This document shows, in pieces, positions 34,899-41,820 of a stretch of 64,000 bases of DNA. The stretch comes from Streptomyces tagetis. Lineage in GTDB: Bacteria > Actinomycetota > Actinomycetes > Streptomycetales > Streptomycetaceae. The stretch's first letter is position 1. Every line of letters begins with the position of its first letter. The stretch spans positions 434,001 to 498,000 of the forward strand of contig NZ_JAGPNL010000003.1 of NCBI RefSeq assembly GCF_018069565.1. The letters are read 5' to 3'. Below the pieces are notes generated by a model. That model did not search any database. It was not told the DNA's origin and saw nothing but the letters and a program-made list of their open reading frames with translations. Position numbers and translations under genes: made by a program.

Positions 34899-35047
34899 AT
34901 CTACATGCGCAAGTAGATCGGGGGCCGATGACCTGTATTTGACGCTGCCCCGGCGCATCTACACACCCCTGTGCACCCCTGTACGGCACATCAAGACCCT
35001 TATGCGCCACCCTTGACGCGATCCACATCTACATGCAGACTGTAGAT
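34899..35047. promoter_or_regulatory. Immunity-region operators (ATCTAC...GTAGAT)
   Basis: Two near-palindromic sites, ATCTAC-8 nt-GTAGAT at 34899-34918 and ATCTAC-9 nt-GTAGAT at 35027-35047, flank the divergent starts, with a single half-site ATCTAC at 34957-34962 between them. The outer site abuts the repressor start. The inner one overlaps a plausible rightward promoter, TTGACG (35013-35018) with CAGACT (35037-35042), 18-nt spacing. Confidence 0.75.
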
Positions 35048-35102
35048 CGTGCAGGTCACTCGGACCTGGCACCCCTAGCGGCCATGTGCCGGAGGTTTCA
35101 CC

Positions 35103-35597
35103 ATGCGACGACTGGACAACGGTGCCCCGCTGCGGGCCGCCATGGCGGCGGCCGAGCTGGACATCCCGCGCCTCGCCGCCAAGACGAAGGAGATCGACCC
35201 GGCCGGTAAGGGCATCTCGAAGTCGCTGGTCGGCTTCATCGTCGGCGCCGGCCGCACCGCCCGAGACGAGTGCAGCGACCGCGCCGCCGAGCTGATCGCC
35301 ACTGCCCTCGACCGGGAGGTCAACGACCTCTTCGAGACGCCCGTCATCACGCTCCCGGAATCTACATCTACACGTGGTCCCGGGATGGCGAATCGGCAGA
35401 AGCGGCTGCCGGAGCGGCTCATGAACCAGCGCGAACTGGCCCAGTTCCTCCGCAAATCGCCGTCGTGGATCGACGCCCAGATCACGGAGGCGCGGAGACG
35501 CGGCCAGGTCTGGCCCGGCCTGATCTACGTCGGCGGCAGCCGCCGTTTCGACCCGCACGCCGTGCTCGACGGCCAGAAACGGCAGCGCGCCGCCTGA
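35103..35597 (+). CDS. Phage HTH protein with C-terminal excisionase-like winged helix
   Basis: A 164-residue protein with two DNA-binding parts. Residues 8-75 form a Cro/C1-like HTH (LRAAMAAAELDIPRLAAKTKEI, then ISKSLVGFIVGAGRTAR), and residues 98-160 a MerR/excisionase-like helix-turn-helix (MNQRELAQFLRKSPSWIDAQI, then RFDPHAVLDGQ). CCGGAGGTTTCACC precedes the ATG. It is the first rightward gene, opposite the repressor, which suggests a Cro or anti-repressor role, with excision as an alternative. Two ATCTAC words (35360-35371) lie in the segment coding the linker between the domains. Confidence 0.82.
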   Translation: MRRLDNGAPLRAAMAAAELDIPRLAAKTKEIDPAGKGISKSLVGFIVGAGRTARDECSDRAAELIATALDREVNDLFETPVITLPESTSTRGPGMANRQKRLPERLMNQRELAQFLRKSPSWIDAQITEARRRGQVWPGLIYVGGSRRFDPHAVLDGQKRQRAA

Positions 35598-35605
35598 CAC
35601 ACCGA

Positions 35606-35636
35606 GGGCCGCCCCGGACGCGACCCGGAACGGCCC
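35606..35636 (+). terminator. Hairpin between HTH gene and sigma factor
   Basis: GGGCCG / CGGCCC with inner CCCGG-type pairing, 8 nt past the stop of the HTH gene. It may attenuate read-through into the early operon. Confidence 0.5.
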
Positions 35637-35678
35637 CCCTCACAACCCAAAACCCCTACGTCAAAAGGAGAGATGGCT

Positions 35679-36284
35679 GTGTCTTCACAGGCTAACGCCA
35701 TGATCACCCCGCCGGGGAGTGTGGTGACCGACGTAGTCACCCGCGCCGCCGGCGGCGACCGGGAGGCATTCGCCTCCCTCTACAACGAGCACCGCGGCGA
35801 GGTGTTCCTGTTCCTCGTCCGCCGGACCGGGGACCGGCTCCTGGCCGAGGACCTCGCCAGCGAGACGTTCGTGCGGGCCCTGCACCGCATCGAAACGTTC
35901 TCGGCCGACCGCTCCAGCGGCCGTATCGGCGCCTGGCTGTGCGTCATCGCCCAGAACCTGGTCGCGGACCACTTCAAGGCGCCCCAGCGCCAGCGCGAGG
36001 TGCTGGTCGACGACCTGCCCGTCCCGGCCGAGCAGAGCTGGAGCGCGGAGGCGGCGGCCATGCGCCAGCTCGACATCGAGATGGCAGCCGAGACCGTGAC
36101 GGCCGCGATGGCGACGCTCACCGCGTACCAGCGGGACTGCCTGCGGATGCGGTTCCTGGAGGGTCTGTCGGTCTCGGAGACGGCCGCCCGGCTGGGCAAG
36201 GGCGCCGGCGCCGTGAGGACGCTCCAGTTCCGCGCGGTCGCCACGATGCGCGCCGTTCTGGCCGCCGAGGCGGTGGCCGCGTGA
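35679..36284 (+). CDS. Phage-encoded sigma-70 family (ECF-like) sigma factor
   Basis: A 201-residue protein with sigma region 2 (about 25-90: FASLYNEHRGEVFLFLVRRTG, LLAEDLASETFVRAL) and region 4 (about 130-185: LTAYQRDCLRMRFLEGLSVS, then ETAARLGKGAGAVRTLQFRA). AGGAG at 35666-35670 is only 2 nt from the ATG at 35673 but 8 nt from the GTG at 35679, so the GTG is the better start. A sigma factor here could switch on later phage genes. It overlaps the next gene by GTGA. Confidence 0.88.
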   Translation: MSSQANAMITPPGSVVTDVVTRAAGGDREAFASLYNEHRGEVFLFLVRRTGDRLLAEDLASETFVRALHRIETFSADRSSGRIGAWLCVIAQNLVADHFKAPQRQREVLVDDLPVPAEQSWSAEAAAMRQLDIEMAAETVTAAMATLTAYQRDCLRMRFLEGLSVSETAARLGKGAGAVRTLQFRAVATMRAVLAAEAVAA

Positions 36285-36871
36285 TCCGGGAGCTGACGGA
36301 CCTGGAGCGGCAGGCGCTCGCCTGGGACGCGGCGTGCGAGCGGGCCAACCGGGTCGCGGCCGACATCGCGCTGCGCCTCAGCGAGGATTCGCCGCTGCAC
36401 CGGGTGCAGGTGGACGGCGACCAGCTCCTGGTGGCGCTGTACATCACGGCCCAGTCCCAGTGGGCGGCCTGGCGGCGGTATTTCGGGATCACGCACGCCG
36501 GGGAGCGGGCGCTGCCGTACGTCGTCTGCGCTGACGGTCACCGTGGCGGTGTCCAGGTGTGGGTCGCAGCGTACGACCTGCCGGAGACGCGGGCTCGGGA
36601 GGCTGCGTCCGCTCGGCGTCCGTTTGAGCTGGACGGGATCGTGTACGACCTGGCGGTGCCGCTCGGGGACACGCAGGGCGACACGTGGTTTTTCCAGGGC
36701 GAGGTGCGTGCGGACGGGATGCCGCTGCTGTCGCAGGACGGTCGGCCGGAGCGGTGCTCGCTGGCGAACATCGTGAGCCAGGCGGGGCCGCTGACGCGGG
36801 TCAGGGACACGTCGGCGGACCCGGTGATGCCCGTGCTCGCCGAGGGTGCCGAGGGTGGTGGCGCGGCGTGA
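36281..36871 (+). CDS. Phage protein of unknown function
   Basis: A 196-residue protein, soluble, with helical N-terminal half (LERQALAWDAACERANRVAA) and a beta-rich middle (LLVALYITAQSQWAAWRRYFGI, then GGVQVWVAAYDLPETRA). GTGA overlaps at both ends tie it to the sigma factor and the next gene. The pattern of alternating strands recalls small phage proteins found beside sigma genes in actinobacteria, but I cannot name a family. Confidence 0.75.
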   Translation: MIRELTDLERQALAWDAACERANRVAADIALRLSEDSPLHRVQVDGDQLLVALYITAQSQWAAWRRYFGITHAGERALPYVVCADGHRGGVQVWVAAYDLPETRAREAASARRPFELDGIVYDLAVPLGDTQGDTWFFQGEVRADGMPLLSQDGRPERCSLANIVSQAGPLTRVRDTSADPVMPVLAEGAEGGGAA

Positions 36872-37290
36872 AGACACACATCGCTGTGCAGGCGGCCGTG
36901 GTCACGATGCTCGTCGCCAAGCGGCCCGCCTTGGCGGACCTACCCATCCGGTGGGAGCTGGCGGGCGGCCGGGTCGAGATCCGCCAGGACGCGCTCACGT
37001 CGAAGGACGACTCCGTTGTGCCGCAGATCGCGGCTGAGCTGGCGCGCGCCATGCGTGGCGCCCGCACGCACTCCTACGTCCTCCCGGCCGAGGACGGCAC
37101 CAGCACTCGCTGCTGCGAGGTCGCGGCCCGGGTGTCCGGCGTCGGGGTCAGGTTCGTCGGCTACCAACGGGGCCTCCGTCTGGACGAAGTCGCCGGGCAC
37201 GAGCGGCTGGCCGACGAGCCGGACGCGATCACGCGCCTGATCGCCCCCACCCAGGCCCTCCGCTACGACACGGAGGCCGACGAATCGTGA
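36868..37290 (+). CDS. Phage protein of unknown function
   Basis: A 140-residue protein without recognised motifs; the middle has two adjacent Cys (STRCCEVAA). It overlaps neighbours by GTGA on both sides, so it is certainly part of the early operon. Confidence 0.72.
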   Translation: MKTHIAVQAAVVTMLVAKRPALADLPIRWELAGGRVEIRQDALTSKDDSVVPQIAAELARAMRGARTHSYVLPAEDGTSTRCCEVAARVSGVGVRFVGYQRGLRLDEVAGHERLADEPDAITRLIAPTQALRYDTEADES

Positions 37291-37577
37291 GCGCGTACAG
37301 CACCGCCTACCAGGCCCTCACCCGCGGCCGTCCCCTCCGCCCCGCAGAAGCCGCGCAGCTCCTCGCCGCCCTCCGCCGCGAGACCGGCGAGGAGCTGGCC
37401 GACGCCGTCGAGCGGGACCTGTCCGGCACGTGCCGCCGCGGCCCGCAGGACACCGACGCGGAGTTCCGCCGCCGGCGCCGCGACTTCGGCGCCGCCATGC
37501 GCGTCGTCAACGCGGTCCGCAACGCCGCCGCCGCTACCGCCCCCCTCCCGCACCAGCGCAACCGGAGCACGTCATGA
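37287..37577 (+). CDS. Small phage helical protein
   Basis: A 96-residue, highly basic protein (DAEFRRRRRDFGAAMRVVNA) with coiled-coil tendency; possibly nucleic-acid binding. GTGA overlap upstream and ATGA overlap with the ATPase gene downstream. Confidence 0.7.
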   Translation: MSAYSTAYQALTRGRPLRPAEAAQLLAALRRETGEELADAVERDLSGTCRRGPQDTDAEFRRRRRDFGAAMRVVNAVRNAAAATAPLPHQRNRSTS

Positions 37578-38857
37578 CCACCTTCTCCTTCGCCCCGGCC
37601 ACCCGCGAGACCGCCAAGGCCCGTATCGCTCTCCAGGGCCCCGGCGGCTCCGGCAAAACCAAGACCGCCCTCCGCATGGCCGAGGGCCTCGCCAAGGGCG
37701 GGCAGATCGGCCTCGTCGACACCGAGCGCGGCTCCGCCCTCAAGTACGCCCCCGTCCCGGGCCGCCCGGACATCGAGGCACACGAGTTCGCCCACCTCCC
37801 GATGGCGTTCTGCTCCCCGGAGAACCTCATCGCCGCGGTGAAGGCCGCCGAGGAGGCCCGGCTCGCCGTCCTGATCATCGACTCCTGGTCGCACTTCTGG
37901 GCGGGCAAGGGCGGCCTCCTCGCCCGTGTCGAAGAGGAGGGCAAGAAGATCTCGGGCGGCAAGTTCTCCGCCTGGGACCCGGTCAACCGCATGGAGCAGG
38001 ACATGCTGGACGCCCTGCTCGGCTTCCCCGGCCACGTCATCGTCACCATGCGGACGAAGAACGACTACGAGCTGGCCAATGGCAAGGTCACGAAGCTGGG
38101 CGTCAAGACCGTGCAGCGTGAAGGCGCCGAGTACGAGGTCGATGTCGTGATCGACATGGTCGAGGGCGTCGGCACCGTCACCAAGACCCGGTACTCGGTC
38201 CTGACCGGTGCCCGCGTCCACCACCCGGGCGAGGAGTTCGCGGAGGCGATCCTGGACCAGCTCGGCCAGGGCGTCGACCCGGTGCAGGTCATCGTGGATG
38301 AGCTGCTGGGCGAGGGGCTGACGTACCGACGGGCGCTGGAGCTGCACGCTCGGGCCCAGGCGCGGAACCTCCTCGGCGCCGACCTCCTGCACCCGAAGAC
38401 CGGGGAGCCCGCGAAGCTCGGGGACCTGATCCGGGAGTACGGGCAGGCCGTGAAGCCCGCCACGACGGGCGTCACGAGTCCTTCTGCACGGGCCGCTGAC
38501 GCCGAGGCTGCTGCCGCTGCCTACTCCGGCGACCCGGAGCCGTCCGACGACATGCCGGGGACCTCGGCATCCGCGCCGGCGCCCGTCTCCGCCCCGCAGA
38601 TGCGGATGATGCACGCCTGCTTCGCCAAGGTCGGCCTCGGAGCGAAGGACGCCCGCGAGCAGCGACTCCGCGCGACCGCGCTGATCATCGGCCGCCAGAT
38701 CGGCTCCGCCAACGAGCTGGCGAAGGACGAGGCCCAGACCCTGCTCGACACCCTCGCCAACTACGGCGAGCGCGAGAACGGGCCCGCCGACTTCGCCGAG
38801 ATGGTCCAGGGCCTGGAGGACGACGCCGCCCAGGCCGCGGCCGCCGACGCCGCCTGA
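37574..38857 (+). CDS. Phage AAA/RecA-fold ATPase (recombination type)
   Basis: A 427-residue protein. The Walker A motif is GPGGSGKTKTA (residues 22-32) and the Walker B region AVLIIDSWSHFW (about 98-109); a VIVTMRTKNDYEL strand follows, which is typical of Sak4/RecA-like phage recombination ATPases. Residues 290-340 are a Pro/Ala-rich linker to a C-terminal helical domain. It probably handles single-strand annealing or strand exchange with the phage SSB encoded at 44.9 kb. Replication-loader activity is an alternative. Confidence 0.85.
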   Translation: MTTFSFAPATRETAKARIALQGPGGSGKTKTALRMAEGLAKGGQIGLVDTERGSALKYAPVPGRPDIEAHEFAHLPMAFCSPENLIAAVKAAEEARLAVLIIDSWSHFWAGKGGLLARVEEEGKKISGGKFSAWDPVNRMEQDMLDALLGFPGHVIVTMRTKNDYELANGKVTKLGVKTVQREGAEYEVDVVIDMVEGVGTVTKTRYSVLTGARVHHPGEEFAEAILDQLGQGVDPVQVIVDELLGEGLTYRRALELHARAQARNLLGADLLHPKTGEPAKLGDLIREYGQAVKPATTGVTSPSARAADAEAAAAAYSGDPEPSDDMPGTSASAPAPVSAPQMRMMHACFAKVGLGAKDAREQRLRATALIIGRQIGSANELAKDEAQTLLDTLANYGERENGPADFAEMVQGLEDDAAQAAAADAA

Positions 38858-38871
38858 GTCCACCACTGACC

Positions 38872-38911
38872 GCGGGCCCGCCCCGACTTCCCCCCTGCGG
38901 GGCGGGCCCGC
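38872..38911 (+). terminator. 14-bp perfect hairpin after the ATPase gene
   Basis: GCGGGCCCGCCCCG at 38872-38885 pairs with 38898-38911. It is the first strong break in the early operon. Confidence 0.75.
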
Positions 38912-38934
38912 ACCCCGAAAGGAGCTGCACCCCA

Positions 38935-39303
38935 GTGGTGACCCCCAGCATCAACGCCATGGCCCTGTACCTGTGCTCATGGCTGCACGACCCACAGAAC
39001 CCGACGCCCTTCCTCGAAGAGGCACGCGAGACCGTTTCCAGCGCCCGCGAGACCTTCGCCCGCCGTGGCATGACGATCGACGACAGCCTCCGCCTGTCGT
39101 ACGAGGAGGGCGTCGCCGCGGACGGCCTGGACCAGGAACTGCTCGCGTGGGCCACGCGCACGGCGACGGCTCTGGACAGCGGCTCGCTGCCGCGCGACCC
39201 GGAGCACCGCGACGCACCCAGCTCGCACTCGTACCGCGGATTCCAGTTGACCTACGGCGATCTCGAAGAGATCTACGGCGCCGACCTGCCCGACGGAAGC
39301 TGA
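38935..39303 (+). CDS. Phage protein of unknown function
   Basis: A 122-residue acidic protein. Starts GTGGTG after AAGGAG; either GTG could be used. The start context cccagtggtgacccc is repeated at the next gene start (39316-39330). Function unknown. Confidence 0.7.
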   Translation: MVTPSINAMALYLCSWLHDPQNPTPFLEEARETVSSARETFARRGMTIDDSLRLSYEEGVAADGLDQELLAWATRTATALDSGSLPRDPEHRDAPSSHSYRGFQLTYGDLEEIYGADLPDGS

Positions 39304-39319
39304 GAGGAGGAAACCCCCA

Positions 39320-40795
39320 GTGGTGACCCCAACCGCCGAACAGGCCGAGGCGATTGACGCCTACGGTGACGGCCTCGACCTCGTCCTCCAGGCCGGCGCA
39401 GGCTGCGGGAAGAGTCGAACGCTGCGGATGATCGCCGAGAGCGACCCGCGGCGCCGGATGACGTACGTCGCCTACAACACGGCGATCAAGAACGACGCCG
39501 CGAAGTCCTTCCCGGCCACAGTCGCGTGCAAGACGGGCCACGGCCTCGCCTTCGACCCGAAGTACGGCCGGCGGCTCCAGCGGCCCCGGCAGACCGCGCA
39601 CGAGGCCGCCCAGGCCCTCGACGTCCGGTCCATCCTCGGCATCATCGGCTCCACCCCGGCCATCGCCACCGACCTCGGCGGCCAGAAGGCCATGACCGGC
39701 AAGATCATCATGCGGTGCGCGCTCGACACCGTGGCCCGCTGGTGCCACAGCGCCGACACCGAGATCACCGACCGGCACATCCCGGTCTACGACGGCCTCA
39801 CCAAGCCGGAGCCGCGCGCGCAGCTCGCCCAGCTCGTCCTGCCCGTCGCGAAGGCCGCCTGGACAGACCTGGAGAAGGACGAAAGCGTCCTGCGCCTCAC
39901 CCACGACCACTACCTGAAGATGTGGGCTCTCTCTGAGCCCACCATCCCGACGGACGTGGTCCTCCTCGATGAGGCCCAGGACACCAACGACGTCCTGTCC
40001 GGCGTCCTGCTCGCCCAGGAGCACGCGCAGCGCATCGCAGTCGGCGACTCCGCACAACAGATCTACTCCTGGCGCGGCGCGAAGGACGCGCTTGAGGGCT
40101 TCGTCCGTGAACTGGGCTGCCCTACCTTGAACTTGTCGCAGTCGTTCCGGTTCGGGCCGGCCGTCGCCGCCCGCGCCAACGTCTGGCTGCGCCTCATCGA
40201 CGCCCCGCTGCGGCTCACCGGCTGGGACGCCGCCGCGTCCACCGTCGGGCCGCTCGACGCTCCGGACGCGATCCTCTGCCGCACGAACGCCGGCGCGATG
40301 GGGATCGTCATGAAGGGCCTCGCCGCGGGCCGGAAGGTCGCGCTGGTCGGTGGCACCACGGACATCAAGCGGCTCGCGTGGGCTGCGGAAGCCCTCCAGG
40401 AAGGTCGCCCGACCGACCACCCGGAGCTGATGGGCTTCCCCTCCTGGGACGCGGTCCGCGAGTACGCCGTCGAAGAGGACGGTTCGCTGGAGGTCCTCGT
40501 CAAGCTGATCGACGAGCACGGCACCACGGACATCCTGGCCGCGGCGGACGGGCTGTGCTTCGAGGCCCAGGCCGAGCTGGTGGTGTCGACCGCGCACCGC
40601 TCGAAGGGCCGCGAGTGGCCGGCCGTCCGCATCCACGCGGACTTCCGGGCGCCGAAGCCCGACCAGAAAACGGGGCTGGTGATCTTGCCCCGGGAGGAGG
40701 CCCGCCTGGCCTACGTGGCCGTCACCCGGGCCCGGGAGCAGCTCGACGACACTGCTCTGGCGTGGGTCCGGGACGTGACGGCGGTGGCCGCATGA
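39320..40795 (+). CDS. UvrD/Rep-like superfamily 1 DNA helicase
   Basis: A 491-residue helicase with Walker A AGAGCGKSRT (residues 25-34), motif II VLLDEAQDT (about 214-222), motif III GDSAQQIYSWRGA, motif IV-like NLSQSFRFG, motif V STAHRSKGREWP and motif VI RLAYVAVTRARE. It is shorter than UvrD because it lacks much of the 1B/2B subdomains, as is common in phage versions. A 3'-5' DNA helicase role in phage replication or recombination is expected. GAGGAGG precedes the GTG start. ATGA overlap with the next gene. Confidence 0.92.
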   Translation: MVTPTAEQAEAIDAYGDGLDLVLQAGAGCGKSRTLRMIAESDPRRRMTYVAYNTAIKNDAAKSFPATVACKTGHGLAFDPKYGRRLQRPRQTAHEAAQALDVRSILGIIGSTPAIATDLGGQKAMTGKIIMRCALDTVARWCHSADTEITDRHIPVYDGLTKPEPRAQLAQLVLPVAKAAWTDLEKDESVLRLTHDHYLKMWALSEPTIPTDVVLLDEAQDTNDVLSGVLLAQEHAQRIAVGDSAQQIYSWRGAKDALEGFVRELGCPTLNLSQSFRFGPAVAARANVWLRLIDAPLRLTGWDAAASTVGPLDAPDAILCRTNAGAMGIVMKGLAAGRKVALVGGTTDIKRLAWAAEALQEGRPTDHPELMGFPSWDAVREYAVEEDGSLEVLVKLIDEHGTTDILAAADGLCFEAQAELVVSTAHRSKGREWPAVRIHADFRAPKPDQKTGLVILPREEARLAYVAVTRAREQLDDTALAWVRDVTAVAA

Positions 40796-41301
40796 CGACC
40801 TTCATGGCCGTTCCCGGCACGGTGCCCGGCCGCGCCCGGGACTGGATTCCGGTCACCACCCTGGCCGTCCCCACGGTGTGGATGGCGACCTCGGACGGGC
40901 TGGTCTGCATCGACCTGATCGCCGTGGAGCGCGCGATCAACGGGACGCGTCGGGGCTGGACGCTCAACGCGGACGAGGCCCGGTACGCAGCCAGCCTCGG
41001 GTTCGCCGCCGGCTTGACGTACTCGCTCATCGGGACGCGGATCGGCGTGAGCGCACAGACGATGCAGAGCTGGTTCCCCGAGCTGGCCGCGCCGAAGACC
41101 GAGAGGCAGGCACGCCCCCGTCCCCGATCGCGGCCGGAGCCGGTGCCTCGGCAGCCGGTCAGGTGCGGTACCCGGGTCGCGTACCAGCGGCACATCCGCC
41201 GCGGGGAGCCGACGTGCGCGCCGTGCAGGGCGGCCAAGAGCGCCGCGGACCGCTACTACCGGCGGCACGGCACGTACGTGATCCCGGAGGGGGCGTCGTG
41301 A
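40792..41301 (+). CDS. Phage HTH protein with C-terminal CGT-AYQRH zinc tag
   Basis: A 169-residue protein. Residues 55-100 resemble an HTH (AARYAASLGFAAGLTYSLIGTRI, then GVSAQTMQSWFPEL). A basic Arg/Pro linker leads to a tail, CGTRVAYQRHIRRGEPTCAP, followed by CRAAKSAADRYYRRH. The Cys/His pattern suggests a small zinc or DNA-binding module. The same tail ends the next protein. Confidence 0.75.
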   Translation: MTTFMAVPGTVPGRARDWIPVTTLAVPTVWMATSDGLVCIDLIAVERAINGTRRGWTLNADEARYAASLGFAAGLTYSLIGTRIGVSAQTMQSWFPELAAPKTERQARPRPRSRPEPVPRQPVRCGTRVAYQRHIRRGEPTCAPCRAAKSAADRYYRRHGTYVIPEGAS

Positions 41302-41744
41302 CGGCCACCGAGGATTGGGAGCCGCGGGCGATCTGCCGCTCCATGGACACCGAGGTCTGGTTCAGGAAGGCGGACCGGGCCCGTGCCCGCGCCCTGTGCG
41401 GCGGCTGCCCGGTCTCAGAGCAGTGCCTGGCTGCCGTGCTACGCCGCGAAGACGGCCTGCGCCCGGGGCACCGGCACGGCATCTTCGCCGGGCTGACCGG
41501 CCCCGAGCGGGCCGCGATCGACCGCGCCGAGCGCGCCTCCAGCGGCGAGGCCCCGGAGGAGCCGCGCCGCCAGACGAAGCCGCGGGGCCCGGGCCATAAG
41601 CCCTCGCCGTGCGGCACCCGGGCTGCGTACCAGCGGCACCTCAGCAAGGGGGAGCCGGTCGACGACGCGTGCCGGGCCGCGAACGCGCTGGCCAAGCGTC
41701 AGCACTCCCGGACCGGCAGCAGCGTCCTCCCGGCCGGCCGATAG
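41298..41744 (+). CDS. WhiB-family iron-sulphur regulator with C-terminal CGT-AYQRH tag
   Basis: A 148-residue protein. The WhiB domain (residues 8-80) has the four cluster-binding Cys: Cys13 (RAICRS), Cys34, Cys37 and Cys43 (LCGGCPVSEQC). The usual G(V/I)WGG turn is replaced by GIFAGLTGPER. After a basic linker the tail CGTRAAYQRHLSKGEPVDDA, then CRAANALAKRQ, repeats the module of the previous protein. WhiB proteins bind a 4Fe-4S cluster and the housekeeping sigma factor; phage versions (such as WhiBTM4) alter host WhiB-controlled genes. GTGA overlap with the upstream gene. Confidence 0.9.
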   Translation: MTATEDWEPRAICRSMDTEVWFRKADRARARALCGGCPVSEQCLAAVLRREDGLRPGHRHGIFAGLTGPERAAIDRAERASSGEAPEEPRRQTKPRGPGHKPSPCGTRAAYQRHLSKGEPVDDACRAANALAKRQHSRTGSSVLPAGR

Positions 41745-41747
41745 ACG

Positions 41748-41787
41748 CCGGGGGCCCGGCGGATGAGACCGGCCGCCGAGCCCCCGG
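41748..41787 (+). terminator. Hairpin after the WhiB gene
   Basis: CCGGGGGCCCGGCGG pairs with CCGCCGAGCCCCCGG (one mismatch), directly after the WhiB stop. Confidence 0.7.
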
Positions 41788-41820
41788 TCACCAACTGAGC
41801 GATGAGAGAGGCACCACCGA

